Assembly: GCA_003574785.1 (NCBI GenBank)
Contig: QORU01000001.1
Location: forward strand, 310,001 to 374,000
DNA: 64,000 nt
DNA from: Taklimakanibacter deserti
GTDB lineage: Bacteria; Pseudomonadota; Alphaproteobacteria; Rhizobiales; Aestuariivirgaceae
Direction of reading: 5' to 3'
A model generated the notes under the pieces. It ran no database searches and was not told the DNA's origin. It saw nothing but the letters and a program-made list of their open reading frames with translations. Both the position numbers and the translations under genes were made by a program. Below, in pieces: positions 19,501 through 27,078 of this stretch (the stretch's first letter is position 1; each line of letters begins with the position of its first letter).

Positions 19501-19769
19501 CCAAGAGCCGATTCGATATCGGTCTCGTGATCGCCGCCGGCATGACCGTCGGCACGATGTTCACACTGTTCATCACGCCTGTCGTCTATACCTATATCGC
19601 CGCCGACCGGCGGCCCAAGGAAGCGCTTGCAGCCGGCGGTGCCGCGGGGCATGCTGGCCATGCGCCCGTCGCGGCGCAAGCGGCTAATGATCGTGATGAT
19701 CGCAGAGAAGCAGGCAAGAGCAAGAAGCAGCGCGAGCGGCGTCCGCCACCGGCGGAGGCGGCGGAATAG
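16539..19769 (+). CDS. RND efflux permease, HAE1 family
   Basis: A 1076-residue proton-driven inner-membrane exporter. It has the 12-helix RND layout with two large periplasmic loops. Helix 4 contains the proton-relay aspartate pair (LAIGLVVDDAIVVVENIHRH), and the conserved IGLISKHGILMVEFAN and RLRPILMTTAAMVIG blocks are in the C-terminal half. It resembles MexK/MdtBC-like multidrug pumps. The C-terminal tail of about 45 residues is unusual: Ala/His/Gly first (AAGHAGHAPVAAQAAND), then strongly basic. Substrates cannot be predicted. It follows the adaptor gene by 11 bases. Confidence 0.94.
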   Translation: MSFTDIFVRRPVLATVVSLLILLVGANSVWNLPVRQFPKVEDTTITITTTYPGANADQIKGFITTPIQQAVASTEGIDTLKSTSAQNVSTITMKLKLDADGDRALADVLSKINEVKSVLPEESKDPVVTRTTGTPYALMYMGFSSETMAPAQISDYLDRVIRPQIQAINGVAEAEILGGSTFAMRVWLNPDKMAALGITPLDVNNALAQNNFTTAAGSVKGDFIQQNINAKTSLETPEQFLQLVVAVKNDTIIRLGQIATVDLGPQNFDSTSAFDGLKAVFLGITTTPDANPLSVISQVRDQFPNLQGQLPPQLKASIAYDATEFINASIWEVSKTLLEATLIVIVVIFLFLGNIRSTLVPVVTIPLSLVGVAIFLLALGYSINLLTLLAFVLAIGLVVDDAIVVVENIHRHIEDGMTPFQSALAGAREIAGPVITMTLTLAAVYAPIGFTSGLTGALFREFAFTLAGAVIVSGIIALTLSPMMCSKIFKQHEQEGWFERMIERIFGAVRGFYSRRLEGAMKQRPVFALMVILIVVMSGILYSAINKELAPSEDQGVLFSFVNAPEHTNLDYLQTYADKVTQTFMDVPERQNVFSIVGMGSVHAAFVGLIVKPWEQRERSDTMIIGEMQGKLGGISGVKTFATAPPAIPIGAGEMPVEFVIKTPGDYTKVAEVLDKIDADAKKSGLFIFTNTDLRFETPQAELIIDKDKANQLGVRMSDIGSTLAVLLGGNNVNRINIQGRSYEVIAQVPRAYRGSAQRLLDYQLRTTGGDMVPLSSFIRLDQTVQPNSLATFQQLNSATFQGAPFPGRTVGEAVAFLQQKAQEYFPQGMTYDWQGEARQFVTEGNTLAYTFLFALIVIYLVLAAQFESFRDPFIILIGLPASMFGALFFLFILGEVNGMMQGQSPINLGSGTINIYTQIGLVTLIGLISKHGILMVEFANKLQEEQGYDKFAAIKEAAAVRLRPILMTTAAMVIGVVPLLVAAGAGAKSRFDIGLVIAAGMTVGTMFTLFITPVVYTYIAADRRPKEALAAGGAAGHAGHAPVAAQAANDRDDRREAGKSKKQRERRPPPAEAAE

Positions 19770-19790
19770 CATTCGCCTGATGCGGCTCGG

Positions 19791-21281
19791 ATGAGCGAGT
19801 CGCAGCGCCGATCCGCTTCCGGGCGCTTCCTCAAGCGCTTGTTCCAGGCAGTCATGGTCCTGGCGGTCGCCGCAGCGGCAGCATTCGCCTATCTCATGTA
19901 TCCGGTGTGGAGATCCTATCCCGCGGCCGACTTTCCCCCAGCCGCCACCGAGGCCGACAAGAACCGCCAGGACCTCGAATATCTGAGCCGTCTCCCGGAG
20001 ATCGACCGCAGCTTCACCAAGGAGAAGCGCCGTGCTTTCGCGCGCGCCGTGGAACGGCTCATCGCGCAGTCGGGCACGTTCGACAGGGCGAAGCTCACCC
20101 TCGAAGCGGCACGGCTCACCGCCCTTGCCGATAACGGCCATACCAATGTCCTGACCCAGCTCGGCGACAGGAGCTTCAAATCGGTGCCGATCCGGCTCGG
20201 CGTCTTCAGCGACGGCCTCTTCGTGGTGAAGGCGCTGGGCGACGCCCAGGACCTCGTCGGGGCGCAGCTGCTTGCGGTAAACGACCGCCCGATCGATTCG
20301 GTCATCACGACGTTCCGTCCCTTCATCGGCGGCCCGCCGACGCTGCTTCGCCAGCATGTGCCGCGGCTGATCGTTTCCCCCGAGCTCCTGACGGCTGCGG
20401 GCCTCAATGGCAGCGCCGACAACAGCCAATACCGCTTCCGCCTCGCCAACGGCCTGGTGATCGACCGCTTCCTGAGCGTCGCCGACGTCACGCCGGAACT
20501 CGAGGACAATCCTTATTGGCCGGTGCGCGACCTGAGCCCGGTTCCCACCCTCACCGACGGTCCCGGCTGGTCGCATGTCCTCGATGCCGCGCCGCTCTAT
20601 CTGTCCAAGCTCGACGAGAATTACTGGCACGCTTATGTCGATGAGGGGCGGGTTCTCTTCCTGCAGATCAACCGGATGCGCGACCAGGGGCGGCAGAGGC
20701 TCGCCGACCATCTCGCCGAAGTGCTCGACACGATCAAGCGCAGAGGAACCAAGTTCGTGGTGGTCGATCTGCGCTACAATCGCGGCGGCGACTACACGCA
20801 AGCGGCGGATTTCGCGCGCCGCCTCGCCGATGCGGTACCGCCCGACGGCCGCATCTTCATCCTGACCGGCGGCAACAGCTTCTCCGCGGCGATCAGCACC
20901 GTAGCGCGGATAAAATTCTTCGCCGGTGGCCGCGCCACCCAGGTCGGCGAGCCGATGGGCGATCGCGGACAGTTCTGGGGCGAAGGCGACAGGGCCATAT
21001 TGCCCCATTCGAAGATCGCGGTGCGCTATGCCACCGCCTATCATGACTGGGAGAATGGCTGTGAGCTCGAGCAGATCACGACCTGCTTCCTGCTCAACTA
21101 TGTCTATGGCGCGGCACCTGGTTCCCTTACCCCGCAGCTCACCGCAAGCCCTCGTTTCGCCTATTACGCCTCGGGGCGGGACATGGTCATGGATGAGGTG
21201 ATGAAGGTCATCCGCTCCGCCGCCGTCGCGAGCGTGGCCGCGGGAAAAGGCGCCGCTCCGCCCTCCAACCAGCCGAACTAG
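19791..21281 (+). CDS. S41-like (tail-specific) protease family protein, membrane-anchored
   Basis: A 496-residue protein. A hydrophobic segment at about residues 18-38 (AVMVLAVAAAAAFAYLMYP) is probably an uncleaved anchor with a periplasmic body. The middle contains a PDZ-like stretch (GAQLLAVNDRPIDSV) and the C-terminal half an S41 fold: VVVDLRYNRGGDYTQAADFA, then LTGGNSFSAAISTVARIK, where the first Ser after GGN is the candidate nucleophile. The Lys general base of CtpA-type enzymes is not obvious, so activity is uncertain. It begins 21 bases after the RND permease on the same strand and may be co-transcribed, but I know of no functional link. Confidence 0.75.
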   Translation: MSESQRRSASGRFLKRLFQAVMVLAVAAAAAFAYLMYPVWRSYPAADFPPAATEADKNRQDLEYLSRLPEIDRSFTKEKRRAFARAVERLIAQSGTFDRAKLTLEAARLTALADNGHTNVLTQLGDRSFKSVPIRLGVFSDGLFVVKALGDAQDLVGAQLLAVNDRPIDSVITTFRPFIGGPPTLLRQHVPRLIVSPELLTAAGLNGSADNSQYRFRLANGLVIDRFLSVADVTPELEDNPYWPVRDLSPVPTLTDGPGWSHVLDAAPLYLSKLDENYWHAYVDEGRVLFLQINRMRDQGRQRLADHLAEVLDTIKRRGTKFVVVDLRYNRGGDYTQAADFARRLADAVPPDGRIFILTGGNSFSAAISTVARIKFFAGGRATQVGEPMGDRGQFWGEGDRAILPHSKIAVRYATAYHDWENGCELEQITTCFLLNYVYGAAPGSLTPQLTASPRFAYYASGRDMVMDEVMKVIRSAAVASVAAGKGAAPPSNQPN

Positions 21282-21290
21282 TAGCTCCTC

Positions 21291-21671
21291 ATGCGCGAAG
21301 AAAGACTGGCGACCTGTGCCTGCGGAAAGCTGCGCGTGACCGCCTTGGGAAATCCTTCGACAGTGTCCTTGTGCCATTGCCTGGCGTGCCAAAGGCGAAC
21401 CGGCAGCGTCTACGGCATCGCTGCTTTCTTCGAGCGGGACCGGATCAAAGTGGAGGGGGAGGCGAAAAGCTTTTCACGCCCATCCGACTCAGGGCACCCG
21501 GTGACATTTCACTTTTGCCCCCGCTGCGGCTCGACGGTCTTCTGGGAGCCGCAGCGCAAGGCCGATTTCATCGCCGTCGCCGTCGGTTCCTTCGCCGATC
21601 CGCATTTCCCGGCACCAAGCCAGGCCGTCCATGAGGAGTGCCGGCACGCCTGGGTCAGAGCCGTGATTTAG
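21291..21671 (+). CDS. GFA (glutathione-dependent formaldehyde-activating, CENP-V) family protein
   Basis: A 126-residue zinc protein. The metal-binding cysteines are arranged as CACG (near residue 8), CHCLACQ (near 28-33) and CPRCG (near 80), the typical Mss4-like fold of the GFA family. The founding enzyme joins formaldehyde and glutathione, but most members have no shown activity. It follows the S41-like gene by 9 bases and its stop overlaps the convergent aminotransferase gene by 4 bases (TTAG). Confidence 0.85.
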   Translation: MREERLATCACGKLRVTALGNPSTVSLCHCLACQRRTGSVYGIAAFFERDRIKVEGEAKSFSRPSDSGHPVTFHFCPRCGSTVFWEPQRKADFIAVAVGSFADPHFPAPSQAVHEECRHAWVRAVI

Positions 21672-22882
21672 GCGGTCAGGCGTTCGAGCGCGCCGGTGAA
21701 GCGCTCGAGCGCCTTGGCGAGCTCGGCTTCGCCGGTGGCGAAAGAGAGCCTGATGCAGTTCGGATCGCCGAAGGCCGAGCCCGGGACGGTCGCGACGCCA
21801 TTCTCTTCCAGAAGCCAGTCGCACAGGGTCTCGACGCTGTCCATCACGTGATTGCCGGCCTTGCGGCCAAGGAAGGCGCCGACATTGGGAAAGGCGTAGA
21901 AGGTCGCCGGGATGGGCGCGAGGCGAAGGCCCGGAACGCGCGCGAGGGCGGCGACCACCATGTCACGGCGCGCCTCGTAGCGCCGGCGCATCCGCCCGAC
22001 ATCAGCGCGGCCGCCCGAAAGCGCCGTCAGCGCCGCATGCTGGACAAAGGAATTGGCACCGGCGGTGAGGCCGCTCTGCAGGCGCGCCATGGCCTGGGCC
22101 AAAGGCGCGGGGCCCGCCGCATAGCCGAGCCGCCAGCCCGTCATGGCGAAGCTTTTGGAAAAGCCGTTCACCGTGATGGCGCGCTCGCGCATGGAGGGCA
22201 AGCTGGCGAATGAGGTCATCTTGCCGTCGAACAGGATGTATTCGTAGATCTCGTCCGAGAGCACCATCAGGCGCGGATGGCTTTTCACCACCGCGGCAAG
22301 GGCTGAAAGCTCAAAGGCGCTCCACACGGCGCCCGTCGGGTTGTTGGGCGAGTTCAGGATCAGAAGCTTGGTCCGGTCGGTAAGGGCCGCGGCGATCCGC
22401 TCCGGCGGCGCCTTGAAGTTCTCCTCCACTCCGGCCTTGAGGATGACCGGCACCCCGCCCGCCAAGCGCACGATGATCTCATAGGAGACCCAATAGGGCG
22501 AGAGCATGATCACCTCGTCGCCGGGCTCGATCAGGGCCAGGACGGCATTGGCGATGGCCTGCTTGGCGCCATTGGCGATGACTATCTCGGATGCGGCGTA
22601 GTCGAGCCCGTTCTCGTCCTTGAGCTTCAGGGCCAGCGCCTGGCGCAATTCGAGGATGCCGGCGACCGGCGAATAATGGGTCAAGCCCTTCTTCATGGCC
22701 TCGCCAGCGGCTGCCTGGATATGGAAGGGCGTATCGAAATCCGGCTCGCCGATCGTCAGGCTCGCTATGTCCTGGCCCTTGGCCCTAAGTTCGCGGGTAC
22801 GCTGCGACATGCGCACGATGGGACCTTCGTCGGACTGGGAGGTGCGGCGAGCGAGGAGGGAAGCGACGTCGAAGGGAGCCAT
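21668..22882 (-). CDS. Pyridoxal-phosphate aminotransferase, class I (aspartate aminotransferase-like)
   Basis: A 404-residue cytoplasmic fold-type I enzyme. The PLP lysine lies in VNGFSKSFAMTGWRLGY; the Asn in NSPNNPTG and the Asp-x-x-Tyr of LSDEIYEYILF complete the cofactor site. The N-terminal LTIGEPDFDTP segment is typical of the AspC/AatA-type subgroup (Igamma). It could be an aspartate, aromatic or broad amino-acid transaminase; sequence alone does not decide. The start MAPFDVASLLARR is the only plausible one. It is convergent with the GFA gene and divergent from the lipoprotein at 23059. Confidence 0.9.
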   Translation of the reverse strand: MAPFDVASLLARRTSQSDEGPIVRMSQRTRELRAKGQDIASLTIGEPDFDTPFHIQAAAGEAMKKGLTHYSPVAGILELRQALALKLKDENGLDYAASEIVIANGAKQAIANAVLALIEPGDEVIMLSPYWVSYEIIVRLAGGVPVILKAGVEENFKAPPERIAAALTDRTKLLILNSPNNPTGAVWSAFELSALAAVVKSHPRLMVLSDEIYEYILFDGKMTSFASLPSMRERAITVNGFSKSFAMTGWRLGYAAGPAPLAQAMARLQSGLTAGANSFVQHAALTALSGGRADVGRMRRRYEARRDMVVAALARVPGLRLAPIPATFYAFPNVGAFLGRKAGNHVMDSVETLCDWLLEENGVATVPGSAFGDPNCIRLSFATGEAELAKALERFTGALERLTA

Positions 22883-23058
22883 GGCGGGGCTCTATGCCAT
22901 GCAAGGCCCCGGTCCGTCGAGCGTTCCCGCAAAAATGTCACAGTTTGACCCTAGGCACGCCCCCAATCGCATCGCCGCATTTGCTTAACCTCCTTCCTGT
23001 ACATATCGGGCGAACAACCCTATATGCGCCGGGCCTCCCAGCCATTTCCGGAACTCCC

Positions 23059-23424
23059 ATGAATCGCAACGTGCTTGCCTTATTGTGTGTGTCTGTCCTC
23101 GCCGCCGCCTGCAGCAAGCCGGGAAATGTCGACATCAATTCCGGAGGGCCGCGCACGGTCCAGACCCAGTCGCGCTCGGAGCCGATCTTCTACAACGGCA
23201 AGCACTATGCGCTGAACTACACCTATAATGACGCGATGAAGGCCTTCGACGTGAAGGTGTCGGGCACGACGGCGGCGATGAAGCCCGACAGCCAGAAGGA
23301 TGCGATCAACATCGCGTCCTCGTCGCTCGGTTATTTCGCCTGCCCGGAAGGCCAGCGCGGCCGTCTGGTCGGCTCGCCCAAATTCAATGGCGGCGTGTGG
23401 GCGCTGCAGGCACGCTGCGGCTAG
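23059..23424 (+). CDS. Small predicted lipoprotein, function unknown
   Basis: A 121-residue protein with a lipoprotein signal peptide: MNRNVLALLCVSVLAAAC, where LAAAC is the lipobox and Cys18 the lipidated residue. The mature part has a YNGKHYALNYTYN segment, a SSSLGYFACPEGQRG region and a terminal QARCG; the two Cys in the mature domain could pair. I cannot name the family. The ATG is chosen because it directly starts the signal peptide. It stands alone between two - strand genes. Confidence 0.7.
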   Translation: MNRNVLALLCVSVLAAACSKPGNVDINSGGPRTVQTQSRSEPIFYNGKHYALNYTYNDAMKAFDVKVSGTTAAMKPDSQKDAINIASSSLGYFACPEGQRGRLVGSPKFNGGVWALQARCG

Positions 23425-23431
23425 CTTTCAG

Positions 23432-24754
23432 CTAGCCCCCGATGTTCCGGTCGATCCAATCGCGGGTGCGGAAATAGCGCCCGATCCACGGCACGAACCA
23501 GGTATTGCCGGTATAAAGCGGATGCGTGGGAAAATCCTCGCTGTCGAAAGCGCAGATGCGGTTCACATGGCCGGCAATTTTGCGCCCGGTCTGGAAGCCC
23601 AGATAGCTCAGCATCGCGACGCCGGAGCCGTTGCAGCCCAGCGCGTAATGCAGATTGTCGAACTTGCCCATATGCGGCATCTCATCGAGGGTGAAGGCGA
23701 CATTGCCGGTCCAGGCATGGGTGATCTTGACGCCCTCGAGCTGCGGATAGCGATCGACCATGAAGCGATAGAGCACCGGCGCGGTCTCGACCGGATCCGT
23801 CTGGCCGAATTTGGCGCGGCCGCCGAAGATGAGGCGCCTGCCGTCGGGCGACATGCGATAATAGGTGAGCACCCGGCGCGTGTCGGCGATCGAGCGGTTC
23901 CTGGGCGAGAGCGAGCGGGCAATCTCAGGCGGAAGCTCTTCGGTCGCGATGATATAGGAACCGATCGGCACCACGCGGCGCTTGAATTGCGGCGTCACAT
24001 CGCCGGTATAGCCGTTGGTGGCGATGACGACATCGGCCGCCTTGATATCGCCCCTCGGCGTCGTGACGATCCAGCCCGAGTCCGACTGTGTCAGCTTGGT
24101 CACCGGCGTCCTGGCGGCGAGCGGAATATTCCGCCGACGGACGATATCGAGGAGGCCCTTGTAATAGAGAGCGGGGTGGATGTGGGCGGCGCGCTCCACC
24201 ACCATGCCGCCCCGATAATAGTCGGAGCCGATCTCGTCGCGCTGCCGCTCGCGCGGCACGATGTAGGCGCCCGTTTGCGCATTGGCGTTGAGGACGGCGA
24301 TCTTCTTCTCCATGGCGCGATAGTGGCTCTGGCACCAGGCGCCGAGGAAATAGCCGGCCTTGGTCCAGTGGCAGGCGATCTTCTCGCGCGCGATCAGGTC
24401 CTCGATATGGGTGAAGGCCTCGGCCGCGTCGCTCATGAAAGGAGCAGCCGCTTCGGGGGACAGGGGCTTGGCGATGTAGCGCTTGCCGACATTGACGCCG
24501 CCCGACACCATGCCGCCATTGCGCGTCGAGGCGCCGAAGCCCGGCTCATGGGCATCGAGGACGATGCAGTCGATGCCGGCATCATTCAGCGCCAGCGCTG
24601 CCGAAAGTCCGGCATAGCCGGCGCCGACGACCGCGACGCGGCTCTCCCGGGGCAACTCGATGGGCGCCATCGTCTCGGGCGCATAGGCCTCCCACCAGAA
24701 AGGGCGGGCCTTGAATTCGGGATGAAATATCTGTGAAGGCATGGGTTGCTTCAT
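23432..24754 (-). CDS. FAD-dependent amine oxidase (DAO / PuuB-OrdL type)
   Basis: A 440-residue flavoprotein of the D-amino-acid-oxidase family. The dinucleotide-binding motif VVGAGYAGLSAALAL (about residues 42-56) is followed by the DAHEPGFGASTRNGGMVSGG block that positions FAD, and TWFVPWIGRYF closes the C-terminus. Closest in layout to gamma-glutamylputrescine oxidase (PuuB) and related amine or betaine oxidases. It is divergent from the TRAP transporter at 24941, so transporter and oxidase may handle the same amine or amino acid; this is inference. A second ATG 12 bases in is an alternative start; neither has a clear ribosome-binding site. Confidence 0.85.
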   Translation of the reverse strand: MKQPMPSQIFHPEFKARPFWWEAYAPETMAPIELPRESRVAVVGAGYAGLSAALALNDAGIDCIVLDAHEPGFGASTRNGGMVSGGVNVGKRYIAKPLSPEAAAPFMSDAAEAFTHIEDLIAREKIACHWTKAGYFLGAWCQSHYRAMEKKIAVLNANAQTGAYIVPRERQRDEIGSDYYRGGMVVERAAHIHPALYYKGLLDIVRRRNIPLAARTPVTKLTQSDSGWIVTTPRGDIKAADVVIATNGYTGDVTPQFKRRVVPIGSYIIATEELPPEIARSLSPRNRSIADTRRVLTYYRMSPDGRRLIFGGRAKFGQTDPVETAPVLYRFMVDRYPQLEGVKITHAWTGNVAFTLDEMPHMGKFDNLHYALGCNGSGVAMLSYLGFQTGRKIAGHVNRICAFDSEDFPTHPLYTGNTWFVPWIGRYFRTRDWIDRNIGG

Positions 24755-24755
24755 G

Positions 24756-24772
24756 GGGTGCGGGTCGCACCC
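24756..24772 (-). promoter_or_regulatory. Hairpin abutting the start codon of the FAD oxidase gene
   Basis: A perfect 7-base-pair stem, GGGTGCG/CGCACCC around a 3-base loop, ends two bases before the ATG at 24754 and occupies the place of the ribosome-binding site. In the mRNA it could limit translation initiation or hand over to the in-frame ATG 12 bases downstream. This is a sequence observation without functional proof. Confidence 0.35.
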
Positions 24773-24940
24773 TCTTACACGGCTTTTTCCCTTTTCAAAA
24801 TCAGAGACTTAAAGGCAAGCCTGGAAAGTTCCCGCGAGCCGTCTTCGACGTTAGTTGAATGACGCGGCAAGTTGCCTCACCTCGGTAATTCCTGCACACT
24901 GCGCACCAATCAAGAACAACGTTTCATCTGGAGGAACCCA

Positions 24941-26080
24941 ATGTCCAAAGATCGTAAATCCAAAAACCGGGATGCGGCCCAGCGCTCGCGCCGCAACTTC
25001 CTGAAGACGGGAGCAACGGCGGTCGCGGGAGCGGCCGCTTTGTCGATGCCCAACGTCGCCCGCGCCCAGGAGGCCATCGTGTTCAAATTCCAGAGCACTT
25101 GGCCGTCCAAGGATATCTTCCATGAATACGCGCAGGACTATGTGGCCCGCGTCAATGAGATGTGCGGCGGGCGGCTCAAGCTCGAATTGCTCGCGGCAGG
25201 CGCCGTCGCCAAGGCCTTCGAGGTGCAAGATGCGGTCATCGCCGGCACGCTTGATGGCGGCCATGGCGTGTGCGCCTATTGGTACGGCAAGCACAAGGCC
25301 TATTCGCTCTTCGGTACGCCGCCGGCCTGGGGCTGGCGGGCCAACCAGATGGTCGGCTGGATGAAATATGGCGGCGGACAGGCGCTCTATGACGAGCTCG
25401 TCCAGCAGGTGCTGGGCCTCAATCTGGTCGGCTTCCTTACCGGGCCCATGCCGACCCAGCCGCTCGGCTGGTTCAAGAAGCCGGTCGAGAAGCCGGAAGA
25501 GCTCGCCGGTCTCAAATACCGCACCGTCGGCCTCTCCGCCGATCTCTTCAAGGAGATGGGTGCCGCAGTGACCATCCTGGGCGGCGGCGAGATCGTCCCC
25601 GCCATGGACCGCGGCCTGCTCGAGGCTGCGGAGTTCAACAACCCGTCCTCCGACCGGCTGCTGGGCTTCCCAGATGTCAGCAAGGACTACATGCTGCAGA
25701 GCTATCACCAGTCGGCGGAATGTTTCGAGGTCATCTTCAACAAGTCGAAATATGACGCGCTCCCGCCGGATCTCCAGGCGATCGTGAAATATGCCGCGGA
25801 ATCGGCCTCCGCCGACATGTCGTGGAAGGCGATGGATCGCTATTCCAAGGACCTCGAAGCGATGAAGGCGGAGCAGGGCGTCAAAGTGCATCGCACACCC
25901 GATGCAGTGCTCCAGGCGCAACTCGCCGCCTGGGACAAGGTGATCGCGGCGCAGTCGCAGGAGCCGTTCTTCGCCAAGGTGGTCGAAAGCCAGAAGGCCT
26001 GGACGAAGCGGGTGGTGGCGACCCAGTTCGACCTGGAAGTCGACCAGAAGACGGCCTACGATCACTTCTTCAAGGCATAG
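24941..26080 (+). CDS. TRAP transporter substrate-binding protein (DctP family)
   Basis: A 379-residue periplasmic protein with a twin-arginine type leader: RSRRNFLKTGATAVAGAAAL near residues 14-33, cleaved after ARA or AQA. The mature protein begins IVFKFQSTWPSKDIFHEYA, typical of DctP-fold binding proteins, and contains the conserved Arg in the GLKYRTVG block that usually binds a substrate carboxylate, and EAAEFNNPSSD. TGGAGGAACCCA precedes the ATG. It is followed by dctQ and dctM genes, so a complete TRAP uptake system for an organic or keto acid, or another carboxylate, is encoded. The ligand is unknown. Confidence 0.9.
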   Translation: MSKDRKSKNRDAAQRSRRNFLKTGATAVAGAAALSMPNVARAQEAIVFKFQSTWPSKDIFHEYAQDYVARVNEMCGGRLKLELLAAGAVAKAFEVQDAVIAGTLDGGHGVCAYWYGKHKAYSLFGTPPAWGWRANQMVGWMKYGGGQALYDELVQQVLGLNLVGFLTGPMPTQPLGWFKKPVEKPEELAGLKYRTVGLSADLFKEMGAAVTILGGGEIVPAMDRGLLEAAEFNNPSSDRLLGFPDVSKDYMLQSYHQSAECFEVIFNKSKYDALPPDLQAIVKYAAESASADMSWKAMDRYSKDLEAMKAEQGVKVHRTPDAVLQAQLAAWDKVIAAQSQEPFFAKVVESQKAWTKRVVATQFDLEVDQKTAYDHFFKA

Positions 26081-26100
26081 CTCAAGAAGAACAATCAGTG

Positions 26101-26126
26101 CCGGCTCCTGTCCCGACGGGAGCCGG
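26101..26126 (+). promoter_or_regulatory. Intercistronic hairpin between the TRAP binding protein and permease genes
   Basis: CCGGCTCC pairs with GGAGCCGG around a 10-base loop, 20 bases after the binding-protein stop. The gene order requires partial read-through into the permeases, so it more likely stabilises the binding-protein mRNA or attenuates transcription than fully terminates it. No U-tract follows. Confidence 0.5.
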
Positions 26127-26145
26127 AAGACTTAGGGGAGGGGTA

Positions 26146-27078
26146 ATGCCGGCTTATCCGCGGGGGCTGGGCGCCATGAAAAATCAGCGCCTGTCCTTGC
26201 TTCTCTTCGGGGGTGGCGTCGTCGCCACACTCCTCGCCATCTTCTGGTCGCTCTATGCCTATGGCCAGGTCGGCGGCCTTGTCGCCGGCAAGGGCTTGCG
26301 GCCCAACCAGGTCTTCATGTGCCTGTTCGGTCCGTTCGAGCGCTGCGCGCCGCTCGCCGCCGCCCATGCCGAGCGTGGCACAATGCCTTACTCATCACTC
26401 CTCTTCTGGCTGGGCGTCGTGGCCATCATCGCCAGCTTCTGGCTCAACCTCGCCAAGCGCACGCCCGATGAGGGGTGGGGGCCGCGATTGCAGCGCGTCC
26501 TTATTCCCGTCGACCAGGTCTCGACCTTCATCGGCAAGCTTTTTGCCTGGACGATCGTCATTCTTACCCTCGCGGTGAGCTATGAGGTGTTCGCGCGCTA
26601 TGTGCTCCGGGCGCCGACCACCTGGGCCTATGATGCGAGCTATATCCTCTATGGCGCCTTGTTCATCATGGCGGGCGCCTATGCGCTGTCGCGCAATTCG
26701 CATGTGCGTGGCGATTTCCTCTATCGCGCCTGGCCGCCGCGCCGCCAGGCGGCGATGGATCTGGTGCTCTACTTCCTGTTCTTCTTCCCCGGCATCATCG
26801 CCTTCATCTATGCGGGCTATGGTTTCGCCGCGCAGTCCTGGATGACGCATGAGCATTCGGCCTACAGTCCCGACGGTCTGCCGGTCTATCAATACAAGAC
26901 GCTGATCCCCATCACCGGCGTGCTGCTCCTCCTGCAAGGAATCGTCGAGGTGGTGCGCTGCATCTTCTGCCTGAGAAGGGGAGAGTGGCCGCAGCGGCTG
27001 CATGACGTCGAAGAGCTCGAGAATGTCATCCTGGCGCAGCATGGAACGCCAGCCGAAGAGCTTGGAGATCGCCTGTGA
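26146..27078 (+). CDS. TRAP transporter small permease (DctQ) with N-terminal extension
   Basis: A 310-residue membrane protein. The four-helix DctQ domain occupies the C-terminal part, with IPVDQVSTFIGKLFAWTIVI as its first helix, then YEVFARYVLRAPTTWAYD and HVRGDFLYRAWPPRRQA. DctQ proteins are usually 160-200 residues; here about 120 extra residues with two further hydrophobic helices (LSLLLFGGGVVATLLAIFW and LLFWLGVVAIIASFWLNLA) precede it. The ATG at 26146 follows GGGGAGGGG. Its stop overlaps dctM by 4 bases. Confidence 0.88.
   Translation: MPAYPRGLGAMKNQRLSLLLFGGGVVATLLAIFWSLYAYGQVGGLVAGKGLRPNQVFMCLFGPFERCAPLAAAHAERGTMPYSSLLFWLGVVAIIASFWLNLAKRTPDEGWGPRLQRVLIPVDQVSTFIGKLFAWTIVILTLAVSYEVFARYVLRAPTTWAYDASYILYGALFIMAGAYALSRNSHVRGDFLYRAWPPRRQAAMDLVLYFLFFFPGIIAFIYAGYGFAAQSWMTHEHSAYSPDGLPVYQYKTLIPITGVLLLLQGIVEVVRCIFCLRRGEWPQRLHDVEELENVILAQHGTPAEELGDRL

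Noticed and set aside
18762..21392. An 876-codon open frame on the - strand opposite the RND pump and S41-like genes
   Set aside because: It is antisense to two well-supported genes, is His/Arg/Gly-rich in the manner of reverse-strand artefacts in high-GC DNA, and matches nothing.
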